A DNA stretch of 20,739 bases from UBA3076 sp964646435 (GTDB taxonomy: Bacteria; Desulfobacterota; Dissulfuribacteria; Dissulfuribacterales; UBA3076): positions 1 through 20,739 of the forward strand of contig CAZYEJ010000039.1 of NCBI GenBank assembly GCA_964646435.1, read 5' to 3'. The translations under genes and the position numbers were made by a program. Below, piece after piece: positions 8,068 to 15,215 of this stretch (positions within the stretch are counted from its first letter, which is position 1; each line of letters starts with the position of its first letter). The notes beneath the pieces are model-generated. The model saw only the letters and a program-made list of their open reading frames with translations, had not been told where the DNA came from and made no database searches.

Positions 8068-9180
8068 TCAGCTCTTCAGTACTTTTCGCAGGGTCTCAAT
8101 ACACCTCAGATTCTCTTCGGGGAGACCAACAGTGATCCGGATGTAGTTGGGTAGACCATATGCAGTCATTGCCCGCACAATGACTCCCTCTCTGAGCATT
8201 TTTTCATAGACCATTTTGGCATTCCTGTCGATATCTATAAGAATGAAGTTGGTCTCACTGGGCATTACCCTGCATCCTAACTCCTCAAGTTTTTCCGTGA
8301 GAAAATCCATGCCCTGCCACACGGCATCAATGGTTTTTTTAAGGTGTTGATGGTCATCCAGGGCCGCAAGGGCCCCTACCTGGGCCAAGGTATTGACATT
8401 AAAGGGCTGCCGGACCCGCTCCAGATATTTGGCCACATCTCTGTCCATCACTCCATAGCCCACCCGAAGTCCGGCCAGACCATAGGCCTTTGAAAAGGTC
8501 CGAAGGGCTATGACCCTCCTATCCTGCTTCATATACTCCACTGCCTTTGGAGTCTGCTCAGTCCTGACGAACTCCATGTAGGCCTCATCCAGGACTACCA
8601 GTAAATGATCCGGAAGATCTTCCAAAAATGCATCGAAGTCTTCCCTGTGAATGACCGTACCAGTTGGATTGTTGGGATTATCCAGAAAGATCAGGCGAGT
8701 TTTCGGTGTAACTGCCCGTGATATGTTCTTAAGGTCGTGACGGTACTCTGAAAGTGGAATGACTACATTGCTCCCCCCCACGGCCTGCACTATCTTACAA
8801 TATACCAGAAAGCTCGGATCACTGCTTATGGCTTCATACCCTGGTCGGATGAAAACCCTTATCAAAAAATCTATCAACTCGTCGGATCCGTTGCCAAGCA
8901 CTATCTCCTCAGAAAATACTCCTAATAACCCGGCAAGCTTCTCTTTGAGGTAGTAGCCACTACCGTCGGGATAGCGATGCAGAGAAGATATGGCATTCCT
9001 TATGGCCTCCATGGCCTTTGGAGATGGCCCTAATAAATTTTCATTAGAGGCAAGTTTAATAGGAGCCTTTACCCCATATTCCCTTTCGAGTTCCTCAATG
9101 GGCTTACCAGGAGGATAAGGGACAAGACTTGTGAGATATTCTGGGAATTCAAAAGATAAAGGCTTTGATTTACTCAACAT
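8068..9180 (-). CDS. hisC: Histidinol-phosphate aminotransferase HisC
   Basis: A PLP-dependent fold-type I aminotransferase that converts imidazole-acetol phosphate to histidinol phosphate with glutamate. It may also serve Tyr/Phe synthesis, since no other his genes are nearby. From the ATG at 9180 it has 370 residues, typical for HisC. LASNENLLGPSP (43-54), the PLP-binding NPNNPTG (168-174), Asp198 in VVLDEAY, and Schiff-base Lys231 in RTFSKAYGLAGLRVGYG are all present. The frame stays open to 9288, but that extension overlaps rng and has no similarity to the family. The ATG at 9180 has AAGGA nine bases upstream and begins 10 bp after the rng stop, so I take it as the start. Probably co-transcribed with the radical SAM gene, rng and DUF134. 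Confidence 0.95.
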   Translation of the reverse strand: MLSKSKPLSFEFPEYLTSLVPYPPGKPIEELEREYGVKAPIKLASNENLLGPSPKAMEAIRNAISSLHRYPDGSGYYLKEKLAGLLGVFSEEIVLGNGSDELIDFLIRVFIRPGYEAISSDPSFLVYCKIVQAVGGSNVVIPLSEYRHDLKNISRAVTPKTRLIFLDNPNNPTGTVIHREDFDAFLEDLPDHLLVVLDEAYMEFVRTEQTPKAVEYMKQDRRVIALRTFSKAYGLAGLRVGYGVMDRDVAKYLERVRQPFNVNTLAQVGALAALDDHQHLKKTIDAVWQGMDFLTEKLEELGCRVMPSETNFILIDIDRNAKMVYEKMLREGVIVRAMTAYGLPNYIRITVGLPEENLRCIETLRKVLKS

Positions 9181-9190
9181 GTAATGATCC

Positions 9191-10702
9191 TTAACTGGTT
9201 TCTGCAGTTCTCGAATACAGTTTATGTTCTTCCAGCCCAAGATTCGGATTAACTTCCACCCTGATTTCAACATCAAAGTTTTTTTCAAGGTTATAAAGTT
9301 CTAGGCGCTTATGATTAAGCAGGTACGAGACGACCTGATGTGGCGCCTCCAACACAAGCTGCCGCGATTTTTTTTCATGACTACCTGCCAGATGAACGCT
9401 GATTCTTCTTAAGTCAGCCAGCGCAAGGGCCTCCACAGACATCACCACCCCCCTTCCATGACAGTAGGGACAGGAGCAATAACTGCCCAGTTGTATAGGA
9501 GAGCGGATTTTCTGGCGCACCAGCTCAAGAACACCAAACCGTGAAATCCTGGCAATTTCCGTCCTGGCACGGTCCTTTTTGAGGCACTTCCTCATGTGTT
9601 TTTCCACCTGTTGTCTGTAGGACCTGTTACGCATATCAATAAAATCAATAACTATTATTCCTCCGAGGTCCCTGAGACGCAGTTGTCTGGCTATCTCCTC
9701 CGCAGCCTCCAAATTGGTCTTTAGAGCAGTTTCCTCAATATTTCTTTCCCTGATGTTTTTCCCGGAATTTACATCTATAGACACCAGTGCCTCGGTTGGC
9801 TCTATAACAATCTGCGCTCCGGAAGGCAGGCGAACATTGGGTTGATATACTTGCTCTATCAGAGTCTCAAGATCGAAGTGTGAAAAAATGGGGACATCGC
9901 CTTGGTATAAACGTACAGTGGCTACCTGCCGTGGGGCAATGATGCGAAGAAAGGCCTTTATATTATCATAGACCTCCTGCCGGTCCACCAAAATTTCCTC
10001 GACAGCGCTGGTTAGATAATCCCTCAGAAATCGTTTTACCAGATCACGGTCTCTATAAATCAGGGCCGGGGCCTGAGCGGACTGGGCTTTTTTTCTCAGG
10101 TTGCTCCAGAGTCGCACCAAGTACCTGAGATCCTTTTGTATCTCTACCTTTGGAACGCCCTCAGCGACTGTTCGGGCAATAAGTCCCACACCTTCCGGCA
10201 GCTTACATGCCTTTAAGATCTGCTTAAGCCTTTGACGTTCCTCTTCATCTTCTATCTTTCTTGACACACCCACTTGAGCAGTACCTGGCATCAACACCAG
10301 GTACCTCGCTGGGATTGAGATATAAGTTGTTACCGCAGATCCCTTAATATGAGTCTCTTCCTTAACTATCTGTACAAGAATATCCTGGTCCTTTTTTAAA
10401 AATTCATTGATACGTTTTTTGTTTTCAGCATATCCATAGTATTCAGGGTGTATATCAGCTAAGGGCAGATAGCCATTTCTGGGAAGACCAATATCAACAA
10501 AAGCCGCATGTAGGCTTGGCTCTATTTTTAATATTCGACCTTTATAGAGGTTACCCCTGGTCTGTGTATGGGAGAATGTCTCGATATCAAAGGCCTCAAG
10601 ACGTCCATTCTCCAGAAGGCCTATCCTGCATTCCTCCGGTGCCTCCATGTTGATTACAATCTGGCAATTGCCGGATTTGCTTGATTTTTTCCTTGGTTTC
10701 AT
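9191..10702 (-). CDS. rng: Ribonuclease G (RNase E/G family)
   Basis: A single-strand endoribonuclease that matures rRNA and starts mRNA decay. The 503 residues match RNase G rather than RNase E, which carries a long C-terminal scaffold. The S1 RNA-binding domain lies at about 48-135 (GNLYKGRILKIEPSLHAAFV at its start). Catalytic magnesium-binding aspartates are Asp310 in SIDVNSGK and Asp353 in VIDFIDM, the counterparts of Asp303 and Asp346 of E. coli RNase E. The zinc-link CPYCHGRG is at 411-418. The lysine/arginine-rich N-terminus (MKPRKKSSKSG) is slightly longer than usual. Start ATG at 10702, 18 bp after the radical SAM gene; hisC begins 10 bp downstream of its stop. Confidence 0.96.
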   Translation of the reverse strand: MKPRKKSSKSGNCQIVINMEAPEECRIGLLENGRLEAFDIETFSHTQTRGNLYKGRILKIEPSLHAAFVDIGLPRNGYLPLADIHPEYYGYAENKKRINEFLKKDQDILVQIVKEETHIKGSAVTTYISIPARYLVLMPGTAQVGVSRKIEDEEERQRLKQILKACKLPEGVGLIARTVAEGVPKVEIQKDLRYLVRLWSNLRKKAQSAQAPALIYRDRDLVKRFLRDYLTSAVEEILVDRQEVYDNIKAFLRIIAPRQVATVRLYQGDVPIFSHFDLETLIEQVYQPNVRLPSGAQIVIEPTEALVSIDVNSGKNIRERNIEETALKTNLEAAEEIARQLRLRDLGGIIVIDFIDMRNRSYRQQVEKHMRKCLKKDRARTEIARISRFGVLELVRQKIRSPIQLGSYCSCPYCHGRGVVMSVEALALADLRRISVHLAGSHEKKSRQLVLEAPHQVVSYLLNHKRLELYNLEKNFDVEIRVEVNPNLGLEEHKLYSRTAETS

Positions 10703-10720
10703 ATTAATTTTCGTATACTC

Positions 10721-11659
10721 CTAAACACCGGCCCTTTTACCGGGAAGATAATAGAGCTTGTCATTGAATGCCTCGGTCTTTATCAGACCGGAGCTGTACA
10801 TTCGATTAAGTATCTCCTGAACAGATTCAGCTCCAAGGCCCAGGACCTCTCGAAGGTCTTCAATGCTGAGAGGCCTTCTGAGCAAAGTATCCAATATTTC
10901 AGCCTCAATAATCGGCTGGATCCCTTTCTCCATGCTATGTCTATAATCTACTATGACCTCGGCTTTTTCACCTAGTTGTTCCTTCAATTCCTCCATCTGC
11001 CTTTTTGATAGAGGATTTGCCCAGGTCTCGACCGGAGGACGAACTACAGTATTAAGCTGGATCTTGTCGGGCTGGATAGACTTTAAGACCTCTTTAAGGC
11101 CACTGATTTCATCTGTACCATGATTAATTCCCCTGACAAAAAGGACCTCTAGCCAGATCTTTCCTTTAAACTCCTTTCGTAATTTTATTAAGCCATCTAA
11201 AATGGTCTTGAGATCCACGCACTTGGCCGGACGATTGACCCTTCTGAAAGAATCGAGTACCACGGAATCAAGAGAGGGCAACAAAATATCCGCATGACAG
11301 AGTTCCTCTCTCACTTGCGAATCAGAGAGCAGAGTGGAGTTGGTAATGACTGCCAAAGGTTTATCCGTATGCTCTTTGGCAAAGGCCAGAAGTTCTCCGA
11401 GGCCTGTATGGAGTGTGGGCTCTCCTGATGCAGTAAAAGTGAGCACATCAAAGACCGTCTTTTCAGAACACAAGACTTCCTCAAGCTCAGCCCTTATCTG
11501 TCCGGTAGGTATGTATTCATTCCTTTCACATGTGTATCTCTTGGTACCCCCTAATTCACAGTAGACGCAATTCAGATTGCAGGTCTTGGGAGGAAGAATA
11601 TCCACCCCAAGTGACAAGCCTAAACGCCTCGAAGGTACCGGACCGAAGCAATATTTCAT
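10721..11659 (-). CDS. COG0731-type radical SAM protein with C-terminal winged helix
   Basis: A radical SAM enzyme of unknown reaction, 312 residues. MKYCFGPVPSRRLGLSLG is the standard opening of this family, so the start at 11659 is right even though no Shine-Dalgarno is visible. The 4Fe-4S motif CxxxCxxC is Cys27-Cys31-Cys34 (CNLNCVYC), and the SAM-contacting SGEPTLH lies at 78-84. COG0731 is distantly related to the wyosine enzyme TYW1, but bacterial members lack a proven role, and bacteria generally lack wyosine, so that annotation should not be copied over. Residues 250-305 look like a winged-helix domain (ILDTLLRRPLSIEDLREVLGL...LIKTEAFNDKLYYLPG), suggesting nucleic-acid binding or regulation. 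It is first in the probable operon with rng, hisC and DUF134. Confidence 0.9.
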   Translation of the reverse strand: MKYCFGPVPSRRLGLSLGVDILPPKTCNLNCVYCELGGTKRYTCERNEYIPTGQIRAELEEVLCSEKTVFDVLTFTASGEPTLHTGLGELLAFAKEHTDKPLAVITNSTLLSDSQVREELCHADILLPSLDSVVLDSFRRVNRPAKCVDLKTILDGLIKLRKEFKGKIWLEVLFVRGINHGTDEISGLKEVLKSIQPDKIQLNTVVRPPVETWANPLSKRQMEELKEQLGEKAEVIVDYRHSMEKGIQPIIEAEILDTLLRRPLSIEDLREVLGLGAESVQEILNRMYSSGLIKTEAFNDKLYYLPGKRAGV

Positions 11660-11694
11660 AATAAATAAATTAGCCGTCTGCGGCGGGATTTCTC

Positions 11695-11738
11695 TGACAG
11701 GATTTACATGATTTCCATTTATCCTGTTGATCCTGTCA
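11695..11738. repeat. ACAGGAT-type imperfect palindrome
   Basis: TGACAGGATTTACATGATTT (11695-11714) is imperfectly mirrored by ATCCTGTTGATCCTGTCA (11721-11738). Intergenic ACAGGAT/ATCCTGT palindromes of this kind recur in many bacterial genomes. A fragment of the same flavour, ATTAACAGGATTTT, is at 20718-20731. It sits between the radical SAM gene and ddl. Confidence 0.6.
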
Positions 11739-11754
11739 AAAAAATTCCTATACT
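11727..11754 (+). promoter_or_regulatory. Candidate sigma-70 promoter for ddl
   Basis: TTGATC (11727-11732) and TATACT (11749-11754) are separated by 16 bp and match the -35 and -10 consensus at 4/6 and 5/6 positions. Transcription would begin near 11761, leaving a leader of about 200 bases before ddl. Its -35 box overlaps the ACAGGAT palindrome. Confidence 0.4.
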
Positions 11755-11772
11755 ATCAAGTTACTTTATATT

Positions 11773-11913
11773 GAGCGAGTGCTCTGTCAAGCATGACCAT
11801 TCATACATCTTAGCTAACAGAGAGTAAACAATTACTCTCAAACGAGCCTTTTTCAGAAGGCTCAAACAGGAGTAAAATCCTGCGTCCTAAGGTCTGCCTG
11901 ATCATTCCGGACG
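11773..11913 (+). promoter_or_regulatory. Chain of stem-loops in the ddl leader
   Basis: Consecutive local hairpins fill the 300-bp gap before ddl: GAGC/GCTC (11773-11784) and GTCA/TGAC (11786-11797) with 4-base loops; GAGAGTA/TACTCTC (11820-11839) and GAGCCTT/AAGGCTC (11844-11863), both perfect 7-bp stems with 6-base loops; CAGGA/TCCTG (11867-11882), a 5-bp stem with a 6-base loop; and CGTCC/GGACG (11883-11913). The linkers between the three strongest are A-rich and 3-4 bases long. No T-run follows, and no T-box or other riboswitch signature that I know is present. I see no gene in 11660-11959. Confidence 0.45.
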
Positions 11914-11959
11914 TCTTGTCAAAAAATGGAAAATCATATACGTTTCAAACCATCTAAAC

Positions 11960-12910
11960 ATGTCAAAAAAAAATAAAATACAACTGGCACTCCTGTGTGG
12001 AGGTCGCTCTGCTGAAAGAGATGTGTCCCTTGCAGGGGCACGAGAGGTAGAAAAGGCCCTTAATCCAGATCGCTATGATATCACGCGTTATGATCCGGCC
12101 ACGGACCTTAACCGACTTGTCAGAGACGCACCACGCCTGGATATTGCTTTCATACTTCTTCACGGCCGGTACGGAGAAGACGGGACCATACAGGGTCTTT
12201 TGGACCTCATTAACTTACCTTATCAAGGATCCGGAGTCCTGGGTAGCGCCTTGGCCATGGACAAACACCTTGCCAAAGTAATTTATCAGGAAGCCGGGAT
12301 ACCGACTCCTCTGTGGATTCACCTCCTTCGCAGCGACAAAGTGGACACAAAACAAATCGTAAACCGCCTGGGTATTCCACTTATGGTTAAACCCTGCACT
12401 CAAGGATCAAGCGTTGGAATAAGGAAGGTAGCGGATGAAAACAAACTTGGTCCTGCCATAAAAGAAGCATTTCAATGGGATAACAGGCTCCTGGTTGAAT
12501 CCTTCATAGAGGGTCGGGAGATCACCGGAGGAATCCTGGGTCTTGAGGAGCTTTTACCACTTCCTGTGGTTGAAATCATCCCTGACTCGAGCTATTCCTT
12601 CTTTGATTACGATGCAAAATATTTATCTGGGGCCACCAAGGAGATCTGCCCGGCAGATATACCGAAGCAGGCATCTGATAAAGCCAGTGCCCTAGCCGTT
12701 GCTGCTCACAAAGCCTTACAGCTCCGGGCCTATAGCCGCACAGATATGATCCTTGCAGACACCGGCAAAATATTCGTTTTGGAAACCAACACAATTCCTG
12801 GGATGACTCCGACCAGCCTATTCCCCCAAGCCGCCGAGGCAGCGGGGATTTCCTTTAGTAAACTACTTGATCAACTTATTGACATGGCATTATCCGGAAC
12901 AGTGCATTAG
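11960..12910 (+). CDS. ddl: D-alanine--D-alanine ligase Ddl
   Basis: An ATP-grasp ligase making the D-Ala-D-Ala dipeptide for peptidoglycan in the cytoplasm. 316 residues, normal for DdlB. Motifs: GGRSAERDVSL at 14-24, HGRYGEDGTIQG at 68-79, the conserved SALAMDK at 96-102, the ATP-grasp stretch VKPCTQGSSVGIRK (143-156), SRTDM at 259-263 and the C-terminal metal/substrate motif LETNTIPGMTPTSLFPQAA (274-292). Start ATG at 11960 fits the family start, although no Shine-Dalgarno is visible in the 20 bases upstream. It stands apart from any mur/fts cluster. Its TAG stop overlaps the TAA stop of der on the other strand by three bases (12908-12909 shared with the stop span 12907-12909), so no terminator can separate them. 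Confidence 0.96.
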   Translation: MSKKNKIQLALLCGGRSAERDVSLAGAREVEKALNPDRYDITRYDPATDLNRLVRDAPRLDIAFILLHGRYGEDGTIQGLLDLINLPYQGSGVLGSALAMDKHLAKVIYQEAGIPTPLWIHLLRSDKVDTKQIVNRLGIPLMVKPCTQGSSVGIRKVADENKLGPAIKEAFQWDNRLLVESFIEGREITGGILGLEELLPLPVVEIIPDSSYSFFDYDAKYLSGATKEICPADIPKQASDKASALAVAAHKALQLRAYSRTDMILADTGKIFVLETNTIPGMTPTSLFPQAAEAAGISFSKLLDQLIDMALSGTVH

Positions 12911-14298
12911 GAACGTCTCTCTCTCTTACGGAAAAGTATTCGAACAGGAGTTTGCTCCAGGCCCAGTTGCTCGCGAAATTGGTTTGCCAGAAATCGTTTA
13001 TATTGAGATGGTATGAAGTCAGGGTAGTTAGCAAATAAGAGGAAAGTTGGCGGTTTCGTTGCTACCTGCGTCGTATAGTAGAGTTTCAAGTGGTGTCCTT
13101 TGGAGAAGGGAGGAGTTCTTTTTGCTAACGCCTTTTGTAGGACACTGTTGACGCTGCCTGTATTAATTGACGTATTAAAATCAACATAGACATTGTCTAA
13201 CATTTGCAAAATCCGGTTGACACGCTTTCCAGTGAGTGCTGAGATGTTTAGGTGGGGAGAATAAGGAATAAACCGTTTTGCCCGCTCAAGTTCCCCGGAT
13301 CTTAATTTCACTAATGACTGGTCTTGCTGGATCAAGTCACATTTGTTGAATAGGGTAATACATGCCCGTCCATATCTTTCTGTGTAGCCAATCAGTCTTT
13401 TATCCTGATCTGTAATTCCTTCTGAACTATCCATTACAATGAGGACAATATCACAGCCTTTTATAACATTAATGGCCTTAATAATACTGAATTTTTCTAT
13501 TTTATTACTGACCCTGGCTCTTCGCCTTATGCCTGCAGTATCAGTAAGCAGAATGTCGTTTCTGCCGGGTCGCTGAAGAAGTATGTCCAGGGCATCTCTT
13601 GTAGTGCCCGGCACATCGGTAACAATCATGCGAGGCTCTCCCACCAGCCTATTAAGTAAGGAAGATTTCCCCGTGTTTGGTCTGCCGATTAACGCCACTT
13701 TTATTGGCCTATCCTTAGGTTCCTGAGTTAAACCTTCGAGGTCTGCCGGAATATCTTTTACAGGCAGGTCCATGTGCTTGAGCACATCAACCACTCTTGT
13801 CATCATAGCATTCATTCCCTTCCCGTGTTCAGCCGAGACGGGAATGATTTCGTTCACACCTAATTCGTAAAATTCACCCAGATTGAGCTCGCGAGAAGGA
13901 TTATCCACCTTGTTTATTACTATTAAATATGGTTTCTTATATGGACGTAGAGCGTCGACGATTTCCCTGTCTGCCGGAGTGAGGCCTTCTTTAACATCCA
14001 GAATTATCAAAAGCAGATCAGATTCTTCTACTGCCTTTAAGCTTTGCTCATGGACAATTTGGGATATACTGTCCAGGTTAGGAGACCTGTCCATGCCGCC
14101 TGTGTCTATAAATTGCATTGTAAGATTATCCCATTTAATCTCGGCATAGCGGCGGTCTCTGGTGAGCCCTGGGGTCGAATCTACCAGTGCATCTCTTGTG
14201 CGGGTGAGCCGGTTGAGAAGTGTAGATTTCCCCACGTTTGGGCGTCCTATTAGTGCAACCTTTGGTATTATTTTTTTGTTTTTGAGCTCGGAATTCAT
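12907..14298 (-). CDS. der: Ribosome biogenesis GTPase Der (EngA)
   Basis: An essential tandem GTPase that helps assemble the 50S subunit. 463 residues. First G domain: G1 GRPNVGKST at 18-26, DTGG at 65-68, NKVD at 129-132. Second G domain: G1 GRPNTGKSS at 205-213, DTAG at 253-256, NKCD at 318-321. A KH-like domain follows at about 375-460 and ends in a basic tail (RILFRKRERRS), as usual. Start ATG at 14298; no convincing Shine-Dalgarno is seen. The first residues MNSELKNKK are likely disordered, and the conserved region begins at PKVALIGRP. The 316-bp gap upstream is occupied by a repeat element and the divergent promoter region of the DJ-1 family gene. Confidence 0.97.
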   Translation of the reverse strand: MNSELKNKKIIPKVALIGRPNVGKSTLLNRLTRTRDALVDSTPGLTRDRRYAEIKWDNLTMQFIDTGGMDRSPNLDSISQIVHEQSLKAVEESDLLLIILDVKEGLTPADREIVDALRPYKKPYLIVINKVDNPSRELNLGEFYELGVNEIIPVSAEHGKGMNAMMTRVVDVLKHMDLPVKDIPADLEGLTQEPKDRPIKVALIGRPNTGKSSLLNRLVGEPRMIVTDVPGTTRDALDILLQRPGRNDILLTDTAGIRRRARVSNKIEKFSIIKAINVIKGCDIVLIVMDSSEGITDQDKRLIGYTERYGRACITLFNKCDLIQQDQSLVKLRSGELERAKRFIPYSPHLNISALTGKRVNRILQMLDNVYVDFNTSINTGSVNSVLQKALAKRTPPFSKGHHLKLYYTTQVATKPPTFLLFANYPDFIPSQYKRFLANQFREQLGLEQTPVRILFRKRERRS

Positions 14299-14316
14299 GT
14301 TATTGTAGTAAAATTA

Positions 14317-14518
14317 GGCATCTTTCATTCACCAGTTTACACTTTTTTTCGAAAAAGTGTGTATTATCGAATTGAATGCCGGTGTAAAAACTGGAAATTC
14401 GAAATTTGAAATTAGGTAACATATCTACATCTTTGTATTTTCCCCAATTTCAAATTTCACTACCAAAATACAAAATCAACAAAGTGTAAACTACTTTTGG
14501 CTTGTCGTGAAGGATGCC
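14317..14518. repeat. Palindrome-rich dispersed repeat, copy B
   Basis: The element has imperfect terminal inverted repeats: GGCATC...AGTTTACACTTT on the left (14317-14346) and AAAGTGTAAACT...GGATGCC on the right (14481-14518). Inside are a 9-bp stem with a TTCG loop (ACACTTTTT/AAAAAGTGT, 14339-14360), an outer stem CCAGTTT/AAACTGG (14332-14338 with 14388-14394), and a perfect 13-bp pair GAAATTTGAAATT (14401-14413) / AATTTCAAATTTC (14446-14458). Its right half matches copy A at 65-182. No target duplication is evident. It fills most of the der/DJ-1 divergent gap; no gene is seen there. Confidence 0.7.
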
Positions 14519-14537
14519 ATGTATTGAGAACATATGC

Positions 14538-14565
14538 TTGACGATAACCCAAATAGTCATCTAAT
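14538..14565 (+). promoter_or_regulatory. Candidate sigma-70 promoter for the DJ-1/PfpI gene
   Basis: TTGACG (14538-14543) and TCTAAT (14560-14565), each 5/6 to consensus, are separated by 16 bp. Transcription would start near 14572, leaving about 43 bases of leader with a good GAGGTGA ribosome-binding site. It lies just outside the repeat element. Confidence 0.5.
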
Positions 14566-14614
14566 CTGTAAATAGTGTAAAGCTTTTTTGTGGAATTTGA
14601 GTGAGGTGATAATT

Positions 14615-15172
14615 ATGTCACAAAAACGTATTTTAGTCCTTCTTGCACCTGGCTTTGAGGAACTTGAGGCAGTAGCTGTTATTGATATCTTGAGGAGGGC
14701 AGGGCTAGCGGTTATATCAGCAGGAACAATTTCAGGGCCAATTAGTTCAGCCCGCAATGTCGTGATTTTGCCTGATAAGTTACTTGATGAGGTGACAGAA
14801 AATGCCTTTGATTTGATAGTCCTGCCAGGTGGTTTAGACGGCACAGAAAACCTTGCAAAGGACCAAAGAGTAGTAAAGATGCTTCAAAAACAACTGGATT
14901 CCGGCAGGGCTATAGGGGCAATATGTGCTGCTCCGACCGTACTTGACCGATACGGCCTTGCCCAGGGAAAAACCATCACCTGTCATCCAACATGCAGAGA
15001 CGCAATACAGAAAGCCCGGCTTTCAGAAGATCGGGTGGTCCGGGATGGTCTCCTTGTGACGAGTCAAGGTCCGGGTACGGCTATCGAGTTCGCCTTGAAT
15101 CTCGTTGAACTGCTTATGGGAAAGGATAAGATGCTCGATGTAAATGCCGGGGTATTGGCTCGAATTGATTAG
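14615..15172 (+). CDS. DJ-1/PfpI (YajL/ThiJ) family protein
   Basis: A cytoplasmic protein of the DJ-1 superfamily; members act in oxidative or carbonyl stress protection, as deglycases, chaperones or redox sensors, and the exact activity here is unknown. From the ATG at 14615, 185 residues, the length of DJ-1/YajL. Seen in the sequence: APGFEELEAV (11-20) with the conserved Glu, PGG at 71-73, and the reactive cysteine Cys104 in the nucleophile elbow GAICAAP; ITCHPTC and TSQGPGTAIEFAL are also conserved. The frame continues to a TTG at 14588, but the GAGGTGA site 6-12 bases before 14615 decides the start. It is followed by the sigma factor 43 bp downstream, so the two may be co-transcribed. 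Confidence 0.94.
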   Translation: MSQKRILVLLAPGFEELEAVAVIDILRRAGLAVISAGTISGPISSARNVVILPDKLLDEVTENAFDLIVLPGGLDGTENLAKDQRVVKMLQKQLDSGRAIGAICAAPTVLDRYGLAQGKTITCHPTCRDAIQKARLSEDRVVRDGLLVTSQGPGTAIEFALNLVELLMGKDKMLDVNAGVLARID

Positions 15173-15215
15173 TAAAATATAGTATTTTTTAGGATGATTG
15201 TACATAAAGACCTTT

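Noticed and set aside
9181..9288. N-terminal extension of HisC back to 9288
   Set aside because: It overlaps the end of rng, has no family similarity, and the ATG at 9180 has a good AAGGA site and a normal HisC length.
11773..11913. T-box or known riboswitch upstream of ddl
   Set aside because: No T-box antiterminator motif, no terminator T-run and no riboswitch signature I can recognise.
15174..15188. Hairpin AAAATA-TAG-TATTTT after the DJ-1 gene as a terminator
   Set aside because: Pure A/T stem of 6 bp with a 3-base loop is too weak; the sigma factor gene follows closely.
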